Position numbers and translations under genes: made by a program. DNA of 36,100 bases, taken from positions 1 through 36,100 of the forward strand of contig SBBA01000174.1 in the NCBI GenBank assembly GCA_005239925.1. The letters are read 5' to 3'. Source of the DNA: Candidatus Troglogloeales bacterium. GTDB lineage: Bacteria; Nitrospirota; Nitrospiria; SBBL01; SBBA01. Below are positions 27,090 to 35,200 of the stretch, one piece after another. Each line of letters starts with the position of its first letter. Position 1 is the stretch's first letter. The notes beneath the pieces are model-generated. The model saw only the letters and a program-made list of their open reading frames with translations. It was not told the origin of the DNA and ran no database searches.

Positions 27090-27253
27090 GTAGGGGCGAC
27101 CCGGTGGGTCGCTCTCTCTGTTGTGCAATTGCATCAGTGGCGTCGCTTGGCACGATCGTGCCCCGTGGGGCAATACTCGGTCGTCCCGTTAGGTAACAAC
27201 ACCCTTTGGCGTGATGGCATCTGTGTTGGGCGACCTATCACAGTCGCCCTTAC
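27090..27253. repeat. Family-3 related MITE-like element (about 164 bp)
   Basis: Terminal GTAGGGGCGAC ... GTCGCCCTTAC (10 of 11 complementary); inner hairpins GCGACCC-GGT-GGGTCGC and GGGCGAC-N8-GTCGCCC. Confidence 0.75.
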
Positions 27254-27459
27254 AAATATCCTCCCTCCTCTTCTGCTTCTACAGGGGGGGCTACAGAGGG
27301 AACAGTGGGTGGGGGGCCCTTCTGGGCCTCTTTTTTTTGCCTGCGTTCTAAGGCGCGCCGTTTCTCACGCGAGCTTAGCGTGTAAGAGCTTTGTCGAGGC
27401 ACGCCTTTCTTGGTGCTTCTTTTTTTAAATGTACGATGTGGCCCTTGGGGTATTAGCAT
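27250..27459 (-). CDS. Possible small basic hypothetical protein
   Basis: 69-aa ORF, Lys/Arg-rich with an acidic tail (REKRRALERRQKKEAQKGPPPTVPSVAPPVEAEEEGGYL); no recognised family. Confidence 0.3.
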   Translation of the reverse strand: MLIPQGPHRTFKKRSTKKGVPRQSSYTLSSREKRRALERRQKKEAQKGPPPTVPSVAPPVEAEEEGGYL

Positions 27460-27604
27460 ACCAACCCTCTTTACGAATCATCACTAAAAAGATAAGTGTC
27501 GGAATCCGACTCGAACCGATGGGCAGCCGCTTTCCAGAGTGATTTTAGCGCAGGCCCCCTTTGACCATCAAGTACCCAAGGCCTTCTAATAGATTCTAAC
27601 TCAA

Positions 27605-28072
27605 TTATACAGGCAGGGAAGAAACCGCCTGAGGCAAAGAAGAGGTAAAACGGCCTCCACTTTCATACAGGGCCTTATTCCCATTGCGGAAACAGGCCCA
27701 TTCCTCCATCTGGTCTTTTCGATCCAGCATTTTTCGAATCAGATCAACCACCTCATCGATATTAAACGGCTTTAGAATATAGTTGTAGGCCCCATAGCGC
27801 ATCGCATCCAACGCCGTTCTTAAGGTTCCATATCCCGTAATCACCAATACCTCAATGGCAGGAAACTTTAACTTGATCTGCTTTAAGACCTCAATGCCGC
27901 ACGGTCCTGGCAATCTTAGGTCCATAGTAACACCATCAATTTTTTTCTTTGATAAAATATCAACGGCCTTAAGTCCGTTTTCTGCCACTTCAATGTTGTA
28001 ATGGGATCCCAGAATCATCTTCAAGGACTCCCTTGGCCCCAACTCATCTTCTACAATCAATATTGTTTTCAT
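27605..28072 (-). CDS. Single-domain response regulator (REC)
   Basis: ILIVEDELGPRESLKMIL, MDLRLPG, VITGYGTLRTALDAMRYGAYNYILKPF; no output domain. Confidence 0.9.
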   Translation of the reverse strand: MKTILIVEDELGPRESLKMILGSHYNIEVAENGLKAVDILSKKKIDGVTMDLRLPGPCGIEVLKQIKLKFPAIEVLVITGYGTLRTALDAMRYGAYNYILKPFNIDEVVDLIRKMLDRKDQMEEWACFRNGNKALYESGGRFTSSLPQAVSSLPV

Positions 28073-28160
28073 TTATGCCTTTCACGAATTCAAATAGTAT
28101 TGCTGATGACGGTTAATAGCCATAACTGACAAACAATCACTAAACTGCAATTGGCTACTC

Positions 28161-28189
28161 ATAGTACAAACTATTTATAGCTTTGTCAA
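28161..28189 (-). promoter_or_regulatory. Candidate sigma70-type promoter for the response regulator
   Basis: Minus strand TTGACA (28184-28189), 17-nt spacer, TACTAT (28161-28166). Confidence 0.55.
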
Positions 28190-28298
28190 TTACTTTTTAT
28201 GTTAGCTTTTAATACAAAAAGTTATAATAAAATATGTGGTGGAACAAGATAAGCTAGTCTATGGGAAAAGGAGGGCAGGATACGGCTCTGTCGCTGTA

Positions 28299-28988
28299 CT
28301 ACTGCAGGAGATCGTTTTGAAGCAGATAAGTAGAATGGGGGTACCGCGTTCTTAAATCCAAGAAGAGAAGACGCGCCTTTTCGATATTTCCATTTCGCAC
28401 ATGGGATTGACCCAGATAATAAAGGGTCTTTTCGGTGAGCGCACTATCCGCTTGGGCCATAGTCTTTTCAAATCGGGCGATCGCGGCGGGATAGGCCTTC
28501 TTCTTAAAATAAAAATGACCGATTAAAAATTCATGTTCCGCCTGTTGTTGTGTTAATACCTTGATCTTTTCGGCGGCCTTGGGGGCGTAAAGGCTTTCGG
28601 GGTAACGGCTGATAACTCCATTAAATGCTGCTATCGCCTCCTCAATAGGCGTGGGGTCACGATCAATGGTTGTAATTTGGTGGGCGTAACTTGATCCCAG
28701 TGCGTATTGTGCAAAAGGGGCCAGCCGATGAAAGGGATAAAGCGTGACAAAGCGTTTGTATTCCTCCGATGCAGCCTGATGATCCCCCTTTACTCCGTAG
28801 GCCTCGCCACGCTTGAGAAGATTGAGAGGATCATAAATATTCTCCGTCTCCTGCCCGGAAACATCTACGATCTCCTCATCAACATGGGTAAGCTTCAGTA
28901 GTCCGGATTGATCCAATGGCGTTGTGCAGCCGGTGAGGAAAAGAAACAGACCGATGAAGATTGCTTGCCTTGCTGGAAATAAGACCAA
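28299..28988 (-). CDS. bamD: Outer membrane assembly lipoprotein BamD-like (TPR)
   Basis: Lipobox FLTGCTT; YPFHRLAPFAQYALGSSYAHQ, AIAAFNGVISRYPESLYAPKAAEKI, HEFLIGHFYFKKKAYPAAIARFE. Confidence 0.85.
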   Translation of the reverse strand: MVLFPARQAIFIGLFLFLTGCTTPLDQSGLLKLTHVDEEIVDVSGQETENIYDPLNLLKRGEAYGVKGDHQAASEEYKRFVTLYPFHRLAPFAQYALGSSYAHQITTIDRDPTPIEEAIAAFNGVISRYPESLYAPKAAEKIKVLTQQQAEHEFLIGHFYFKKKAYPAAIARFEKTMAQADSALTEKTLYYLGQSHVRNGNIEKARLLFLDLRTRYPHSTYLLQNDLLQ

Positions 28989-29040
28989 AACCGCTCCTAT
29001 ATTACTGTCTCATTATAGAAACATCTTTAAAAGTCACTGG

Positions 29041-29065
29041 ATTCCGGCTTAAACATTGCCGGAAT
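29041..29065. repeat. Palindromic GGATTCCGGC...GCCGGAATGAC element
   Basis: ATTCCGGC (29041-29048) and GCCGGAAT (29058-29065). Confidence 0.65.
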
Positions 29066-29120
29066 GACGGCGTTGTATTGTTTTAATGATGAAGCTCTTA
29101 ATAACCACACCCGTTGGGGT

Positions 29121-30812
29121 CTATATTTCGTCGTGGGTGACCCGAAGCACTTCTTCCGTCGTGGTTATGCCCTCTAATATCTTGCGAACGCCTTCTTCCC
29201 GCAAGGTAAGCATCCCCTTTGACATCGCCTTGGCCTTGATCCGATTGGCATCCATCTTGGCCAAAACCAGCGCCCGGATTTCATCATCCACCAATAAGAT
29301 TTCATAGATGCCCATCCGGCCATGGAACCCCGTATTCATACAAGCGGGACACCCCTTTCCCCGGTAAAAGGGGCTGCCTGTTTTTTTGACCCCGAGCTTA
29401 CTGGCCTCTTCCTCCGTCGGATCATAAGGGGTTTTACAGGCCTGACAGAGGACACGTATCAGTCGCTGCGCAACAATCGCCAAGACGGAAGAAGAGACCA
29501 GGAACGGCTCGATCCCCATGTCCAGAAGACGTGTAATGGCTCCCGCTGAATCGTTGGTGTGCAGCGTCGAGAAGACCAAATGCCCCGTCAGCGAGGCATG
29601 AATGGCAATCGCCGCCGTCTCAACGTCCCGAATCTCTCCTACCATAATCACATCAGGGTCCTGTCGCAGGATGGACCGTAGGCCGTTGGCAAAGGTCAGA
29701 TCAATCTTGGGATTGACCTGAATTTGTCCCACCCCTTTAATTTGATATTCAATCGGGTCTTCAATCGTAATAATATTTTTTTCCGGCGAGTTGATTTTCT
29801 GAAGGGAGGCATACAGCGTGGTTGATTTGCCGCTTCCGGTGGGGCCGGTGACCAGAATGATGCCGTGGGTTCGTGTAACCAATCGGGAAAAGGTGGCCAG
29901 TCCCTCAGGTGAAAACCCGATATCCTCCAGTGTTAATACCAGCGTGGTTTTATCCAAAAGCCGTAAGACCAGTCGCTCCCCATGCACGGTAGGGACATCC
30001 GAAACGCGGATATCCACCTCACGCCCCCCAATCCGAATACTGATTCGGCCATCCTGCGGCAGCCGCTTCTCGGCAATGTTCATCCCGGCCATAATCTTGA
30101 TGCGAGAGGTCAGCGACGATTGAAAATGCTTCGGCACCGTTAGAATATTATAAAGCATTCCGTCAATACGATATCGAACCGTCATCTCGTTCTCAAAAGG
30201 CTCAAAATGGATGTCGGACGCCCGCTGCTTGCTGGCCTCAAACAGCACTGAATTCATCAGACGAATAATGGGCGCCTCATCGTCGGTATCCAGGAGGTCG
30301 GCCGTTTCAGGAAGTTGCTGGGAAAGCGGGGTGAGATTCTCTTCGGAAAGATCGGAGATCGCCTGCTCCGTCGTATCGGTCATCTGTTCATAAATCTTGT
30401 TAATCCAACGCTGCACCATCGCCGGTGGGGTGGCAATGACCTGAACCGGCGCCTTTAGCAAAAGGCGAAGATCGTCAATGGCCGCCGTATTGAGGGGATC
30501 AGAGGTGGCAATCTGAACGGTTCTCCCGATTTGCCGAAGGGGAAGCATTTTATATTTTTTGGCAAAGGAGATCGGTACCGACTGCGCGAGCTTGGCGTCT
30601 ATTTTTTCGAGATTAATGGAAGGGAGGAAAGGGATATCCCACTGATGGGCTACCGCCTCGATGACCGTCTCCTCGGAAAGATAGTTTAACCGGACCAGGA
30701 TTTCCCCAATCCGCTCCCCCGTTTTTGCTTTTTGAGAGGCAAGCGCTTCTTCCAGTCGCTCAGGCGTCAGCCCATGTTTTTCGATAAAGATTTGGCCTAT
30801 CTTGGGGCGCAC
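29121..30812 (-). CDS. gspE: Type II secretion system ATPase E
   Basis: GPTGSGKSTTLYASLQKINSPEKNIITIEDPIEYQIKGVGQIQVNPKIDLTFANGLRSILRQDPDVIMVGEIRD; CQAC...CPAC zinc motif. Confidence 0.97.
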   Translation of the reverse strand: MRPKIGQIFIEKHGLTPERLEEALASQKAKTGERIGEILVRLNYLSEETVIEAVAHQWDIPFLPSINLEKIDAKLAQSVPISFAKKYKMLPLRQIGRTVQIATSDPLNTAAIDDLRLLLKAPVQVIATPPAMVQRWINKIYEQMTDTTEQAISDLSEENLTPLSQQLPETADLLDTDDEAPIIRLMNSVLFEASKQRASDIHFEPFENEMTVRYRIDGMLYNILTVPKHFQSSLTSRIKIMAGMNIAEKRLPQDGRISIRIGGREVDIRVSDVPTVHGERLVLRLLDKTTLVLTLEDIGFSPEGLATFSRLVTRTHGIILVTGPTGSGKSTTLYASLQKINSPEKNIITIEDPIEYQIKGVGQIQVNPKIDLTFANGLRSILRQDPDVIMVGEIRDVETAAIAIHASLTGHLVFSTLHTNDSAGAITRLLDMGIEPFLVSSSVLAIVAQRLIRVLCQACKTPYDPTEEEASKLGVKKTGSPFYRGKGCPACMNTGFHGRMGIYEILLVDDEIRALVLAKMDANRIKAKAMSKGMLTLREEGVRKILEGITTTEEVLRVTHDEI

Positions 30813-30821
30813 TCCCTTTCC

Positions 30822-32399
30822 TTATTTTTTGGGTTGTGCAGGGATCATTTTCTCAAGGGTTTCCTTGCGCCCGGTATCCCCCTCTAAATCATGCTTTTCC
30901 ATAAACCCAATGGTTTCTTTCAGCTTCTTCTCTCGAATGGCGTCCAACCCTTTCTGCCCTTCCCCGTCCGGAACAATATAGGGGGTGATAAAAATCAAGA
31001 GATTCGTTTTTTCAATGCGTTTTGTCTCGGTCTTAAACAACCAACCCAAAAGGGGGATCGAGCCTAATAGGGGAACCTTTTTCGTAGACACCAGCAGATT
31101 GTCCCGAATGAGTCCACCAATCACCACGGTCTGTCCATCGCCTACGATGACATTGGTCGTAGCAGAGCGCTTGTTGGTCGTCGGCCCTAAATTTTTTTCT
31201 TCTGCCGACGCGGTATCCACCACGGAGGATATCTCTTGAAACACATCCAGGCCCACAGAGTTACTGGCCAGGATCGTGGGCGTCAGTTTGAGGGTAATAC
31301 CCACGTCCTTACGTTCAATCGTGGTTTGCACGTTGCCGCCCACCGTCTGACTTTGCGCCCCGGGAAAGGGGACGTTTTGACCCACGATAATCTCGGCCTT
31401 CTGCCGATCCGTCGTTAAAATCTGTGGGGTAGAAAGAACATTGACCTCCGGTTCCGATTGGAGTGCCTGTAAAAACACTCGGGCGCCCACCCCGCCCTTG
31501 ATGTCAATGGTTCCCGTCCCCGACCCAGCGCCCAACAACGTACTCGCCACACTCACCAACGCAGGCGGAGAGGTTTGAAAACCGCCGACTACACTTAGAT
31601 CATCCGATTTGATATACCCGAACAAGGCGCCCAGATCGGTGCCCAACTGCCTTAATTTTTCGGAGGCCATTTCTAAGACGACTGCCTCGACATAAACCTG
31701 TTTTCGCCGGGTGTCCAACGATTTGATCATCTCTTCAACAACCGGATAATCTTCATCGGAGGCTGTAATAATCAATTGGTTGGTCAATTTATCCGTAATA
31801 ATATCCACCTTGCCGGTAATATCTTTCCCAGGCGAGGAGCGCGACTCGATCCGACGAGGGGCCGCCGCCATGGAAACGACGCCGAGCAAAACCTTTGAGA
31901 TATCTTCCGCATTGGTATTTTGTACGGTGTAGACATGGATCGAACGGGGAGGTGGCGCTGCAGCAGCCGGAAAAATCTGGTTTACCTCTCCTGCCTCAAC
32001 GACCTTAAACCCTTTCATATCCAGAACGGAGAGGAAGACGTCATAGGCCTGGCTGATGGGAATTTTCACGGGTGAAAACAGGGTGACCTTGCCGCGAACC
32101 TGTTCGTCGATGACAAAGTTTTTCATTGTCAGTTCACCGATAAACTTAACCAGAACGGGGAGATCTACATTATCAAAGTCGAGCGAAACCAGCCGTTCCC
32201 CCGAAGCCCCCGGAGCGGGAGCAGGAGGTGGGGTGGGCTGCGCCTTTGGAGCAGGCGCGGGTGTGGGCACTGGTGTGGGCGCCGGTTCTGACACGGGCGG
32301 TTCATCGGTTAATTGGTCTGGATCGGGAGATTGTGCAAACGCAATGGGCGAGAGCAAGAAAAGGCCCATTGCCAAATACAAAAAGAGAGATCGTTTCAT
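30822..32399 (-). CDS. gspD: Type II secretion system secretin D
   Basis: Signal peptide MKRSLFLYLAMGLFLLSPIAFAQ, Pro/Ala-rich linker, N0 LDFDNVDLPVLVKFIGELTMKNFVID, secretin VPLLGSIPLLGWLFKTETKRIEKTNLLIFITPYIV. The longer ORF-track start is translated repeat. Confidence 0.96.
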   Translation of the reverse strand: MKRSLFLYLAMGLFLLSPIAFAQSPDPDQLTDEPPVSEPAPTPVPTPAPAPKAQPTPPPAPAPGASGERLVSLDFDNVDLPVLVKFIGELTMKNFVIDEQVRGKVTLFSPVKIPISQAYDVFLSVLDMKGFKVVEAGEVNQIFPAAAAPPPRSIHVYTVQNTNAEDISKVLLGVVSMAAAPRRIESRSSPGKDITGKVDIITDKLTNQLIITASDEDYPVVEEMIKSLDTRRKQVYVEAVVLEMASEKLRQLGTDLGALFGYIKSDDLSVVGGFQTSPPALVSVASTLLGAGSGTGTIDIKGGVGARVFLQALQSEPEVNVLSTPQILTTDRQKAEIIVGQNVPFPGAQSQTVGGNVQTTIERKDVGITLKLTPTILASNSVGLDVFQEISSVVDTASAEEKNLGPTTNKRSATTNVIVGDGQTVVIGGLIRDNLLVSTKKVPLLGSIPLLGWLFKTETKRIEKTNLLIFITPYIVPDGEGQKGLDAIREKKLKETIGFMEKHDLEGDTGRKETLEKMIPAQPKK

Positions 32400-32434
32400 C
32401 GTTTGTCCTCTGGTTAGACTCTTTGTGGATGGCA

Positions 32435-32542
32435 TTATTTTGTGTAGATCATTTTTGTGTAACAACATCGGTAGGCCCAAACCGACCGCAGGCGGTATTC
32501 CGCCCAACGGGAGGGCCCCGTTTGCTTCCGCCCGTCGGCGGC
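32435..32542 (+). repeat. Family-2 repeat copy E (between gspC and gspD)
   Basis: TTATTTTGTGTAGATCATTTTTGTGTAACAACATCGGTAGGCCCAAACCGACCGCAGGCGGTATTCCGCCCAACGGGAGGGCCCCGTTTGCTTCCGCCCGTCGGCGG. Confidence 0.85.
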
Positions 32543-33535
32543 TCATCTTATAGTGTAGTCGAATGTTTTTTCCTCGGAATTTCGCACCAGATCAATGGTG
32601 ATGCGGCTCTCATCTTTAAGCTGCTGGAAGACTTGCAGAAAGTTTTGCGGGTTGCGAACATCAATTTGATTGACCCGTTTTAGGATATCCCCGTTCTGTA
32701 GACCAATTCTGGCGTAAACGGAATCCTCCTGAATGGCAAAGATACGGAATCCGTCCGCCTGTCCATCGGTAAAATTGGGAACGACCCGTGCCTTGGTAAG
32801 GAGTTCGGGAAGATGAGCCACGGCGTAGTCCACCTCGGAGCGATCCATCAACCATCGTGCCTCTCCGATCTGACGAATCCCTCCGGCAGGAGGTCGCATG
32901 GGAGCAGGAACGGCAACCGGTTGGGGTGCCGGCTGTTGATGGGACTGAGGGAGCATCTCACTTCGACTGCTGGCCACCCCACTCAGTGAAATCTCTAAAA
33001 TGACCTTCTCGTCCTCTCCCCTTGAAATGACAACCTTATTACGCTCAATGAGGATGATCTTTGCGTCTTCCAATAAAAAATCGCCCACCCGATAGATGAG
33101 TTGTTTACTGGTTCGATTGTCTTGAATCACGGCGTAAGAAGGGCTGTCTATCCGAATAACCGTTCCGATGAGTCGGACGTTTAAGGGTACTTTTGGGACA
33201 ACGACAGGTGGAGGAGTAAAAACAGGTGGCGGCACAAACACGGGGGGGCGCACAATGGCCGGTGGCGGCGGGGGAGGAATAAAGATACCCATCGTGGGAT
33301 CAAAAATGTTTTTCTGAATGATCGAACTGTAACTCACCCCGCGAAGGGAGGCAAAGGCCAGTTCTGGACCTTGATTTACAGAGGGTTGAAATTTCGGGCG
33401 AGCCCCCATGGAGGTGTGGAGACGGTCCGCTATAAAAAAGTTGGAGATATCAGCCAGAAAATAGGCGCCTGTGGCAATCAGAACAAGATGCACCACCCAA
33501 AGATAAGGCCGAAATATAGCGCTGAAATGATCCAA
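32543..33535 (-). CDS. gspC: Type II secretion system protein C (PDZ-containing)
   Basis: N-terminal TM, Pro-rich linker, VRLIGTVIRIDSPSYAVIQDN homology region, C-terminal PDZ RIGLQNGDILKRVNQIDVRNPQNFLQVFQQLKDESRITIDLVR. Confidence 0.93.
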   Translation of the reverse strand: MDHFSAIFRPYLWVVHLVLIATGAYFLADISNFFIADRLHTSMGARPKFQPSVNQGPELAFASLRGVSYSSIIQKNIFDPTMGIFIPPPPPPAIVRPPVFVPPPVFTPPPVVVPKVPLNVRLIGTVIRIDSPSYAVIQDNRTSKQLIYRVGDFLLEDAKIILIERNKVVISRGEDEKVILEISLSGVASSRSEMLPQSHQQPAPQPVAVPAPMRPPAGGIRQIGEARWLMDRSEVDYAVAHLPELLTKARVVPNFTDGQADGFRIFAIQEDSVYARIGLQNGDILKRVNQIDVRNPQNFLQVFQQLKDESRITIDLVRNSEEKTFDYTIR

Positions 33536-33744
33536 TCTGCCCCCTGTTACTCTTTTTTTCCCTGAATTTTGGGATACGATTAACTACAATAAACCGACTA
33601 AAGGCCGAGTATATAAGGTGTATAACGGTAAAGTCAAACAAACAGGATCACGGCAATATACGTGGGAAATGGGCTTTGCCAAACACTGCCTTATTGGTGT
33701 AATCTTCCGTCTCGCTTCGCTCTATCATACATGGTAGTATAGGT

Positions 33745-33869
33745 TTAAGGGCACCTCTAAAAACCTCCTCAATCCCCCTTGTCAGGGGGACTTTCAATCT
33801 GGAAGCTGTATTCCCCCTGATAAGGGGGGCAGGGGGGTTGTGTCTTTCGATTTTTAGAGGTGCCCTTAA
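33745..33869. repeat. Family-1 MITE-like element with perfect 19-bp terminal inverted repeats
   Basis: TTAAGGGCACCTCTAAAAA (33745-33763) ... TTTTTAGAGGTGCCCTTAA (33851-33869), with two inner C/G-rich hairpins. Confidence 0.95.
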
Positions 33870-33884
33870 GGGGGCAAAATACGC

Positions 33885-34925
33885 ATGGATCTCTTTGAAG
33901 AAATAAAAAGCGGAGGACATGAACAGGTTCTCTTTTGCTCGGACGCACCGTCTGGTCTTTCCGCCATTATTGCGATTCATTCAACCCGACGAGGCCCGGC
34001 ATTGGGGGGATGTCGCATGTGGCCTTATCCTTCTCTGGATGCGGCCGTTAACGACGTCTTGAAATTATCCAGGGCGATGACCTACAAGGCGGCCATGGCC
34101 GGTCTCCCTCTAGGAGGTGGAAAGTCGGTCATTATTGGGGACTCCCGAAAGGACAAGACAGAACCGCTGATGACCGCCTTTGCAAAACATGTGGGCTCCT
34201 TAGGCGGACGCTACATTGTCGCAGAGGATGTTGGCGTTAATACCGCCGATATGGACCTTATTCACAAGGTGACCCCCCATGTGGCTGGCTTTAAAGAGGC
34301 GTCTGACGACCGTGGCGGCCCTTCATCGGCAACGGCATTGGGGGTCTTTCATGGCATGCGGGCCTGTCTCGAAGAGGCCTTTGGCCAGGCCTCCTTTAAA
34401 GGGTTGCGGGTGGCCATTCAAGGGGTCGGTAAGGTGGGGTATCCCCTGGCCCGGTTGCTGCATCAGGAGGGGGCCAGGCTTGTTATCTCCGATATGAACC
34501 CGGAGCTGGTTGCGATCGGATGCCGTGATTTTAATGCCGATTTGCTGCATCCCCATGAAATCTATCGTGTGGATTGCGACATCTTTGCCCCTTGCGCCCT
34601 GGGGGGAATTTTAAATGAACGTGCCATATCGGCCCTCTCATGCAAAATTGTGGCAGGCTCGGCGAATAATCAATTAGAGAACAAACAGGCCGCGCTCATA
34701 CTGCAAGAACGTGGGATATTATACGCCCCCGACTATGTTATTAATGCGGGCGGGTTGATTCATGTTGCGGGAGGGATCCAGAAGGATTCAAAAGAATTCA
34801 CCGACCAAAAGATTAAAAAGATTTACGACCGGTTAAAAGAGATATTTACAAGGGCCAAGGCCGAGGGGCGACTCACTTCCGACGTAGCCGACAGGCTTGC
34901 CGAAGAGCAATTGGGGAAATGCTGA
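33885..34925 (+). CDS. Leucine dehydrogenase-type Glu/Leu/Phe/Val dehydrogenase
   Basis: HSTRRGPALGGCRMWPYPSLDAAVNDVLKLSRAMTYKAAMAGLPLGGGKSVIIGD; NAGGLIHVAGG. Confidence 0.92.
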   Translation: MDLFEEIKSGGHEQVLFCSDAPSGLSAIIAIHSTRRGPALGGCRMWPYPSLDAAVNDVLKLSRAMTYKAAMAGLPLGGGKSVIIGDSRKDKTEPLMTAFAKHVGSLGGRYIVAEDVGVNTADMDLIHKVTPHVAGFKEASDDRGGPSSATALGVFHGMRACLEEAFGQASFKGLRVAIQGVGKVGYPLARLLHQEGARLVISDMNPELVAIGCRDFNADLLHPHEIYRVDCDIFAPCALGGILNERAISALSCKIVAGSANNQLENKQAALILQERGILYAPDYVINAGGLIHVAGGIQKDSKEFTDQKIKKIYDRLKEIFTRAKAEGRLTSDVADRLAEEQLGKC

Positions 34926-35155
34926 TGAAGGAATTGCGTCCTTTACTTGCAGCGTTACTCTCCCTGGTTTTTGCGGGGCTGGGGCATCTTGTCGTGCAAC
35001 AATATGGACGGGCCGTGTTGTTTATTCTCCCGGCCGCGTTCTTCTGGAAGTTGGCCGATTACTACCCCCAGATGATGCTCGCCAACGTGATACTTTTTAT
35101 CGTCTCTGCTGTAGATGCCTTCTCGTTAGGTAAGCGAGGCATTGGGATACTTTAG
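34925..35155 (+). CDS. Small TM2-like membrane protein
   Basis: MKELRPLLAALLSLVFAGLGHLVVQQYGRAVLFILPAAFF...FIVSAVDAFSLGKRG; start overlaps the preceding stop (TGATG). Confidence 0.6.
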   Translation: MKELRPLLAALLSLVFAGLGHLVVQQYGRAVLFILPAAFFWKLADYYPQMMLANVILFIVSAVDAFSLGKRGIGIL

Positions 35156-35200
35156 GGGATGAACGGGGAAGTGACGGTATAAAGCTCAACGGAGTATACT

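Noticed and set aside
27495-27560. tRNA gene on the minus strand suggested by GGTTCGAGTCGGATTCC
   Set aside because: T-stem has a mismatch, and no matching acceptor 5' strand, D-arm or well-paired anticodon stem could be found.
32400-32546. N-terminal extension of the gspD ORF (MSRRRAEANGALPLGGIPPAVGLG...)
   Set aside because: Translated from the family-2 repeat. A clear signal peptide begins at the internal ATG at 32399.
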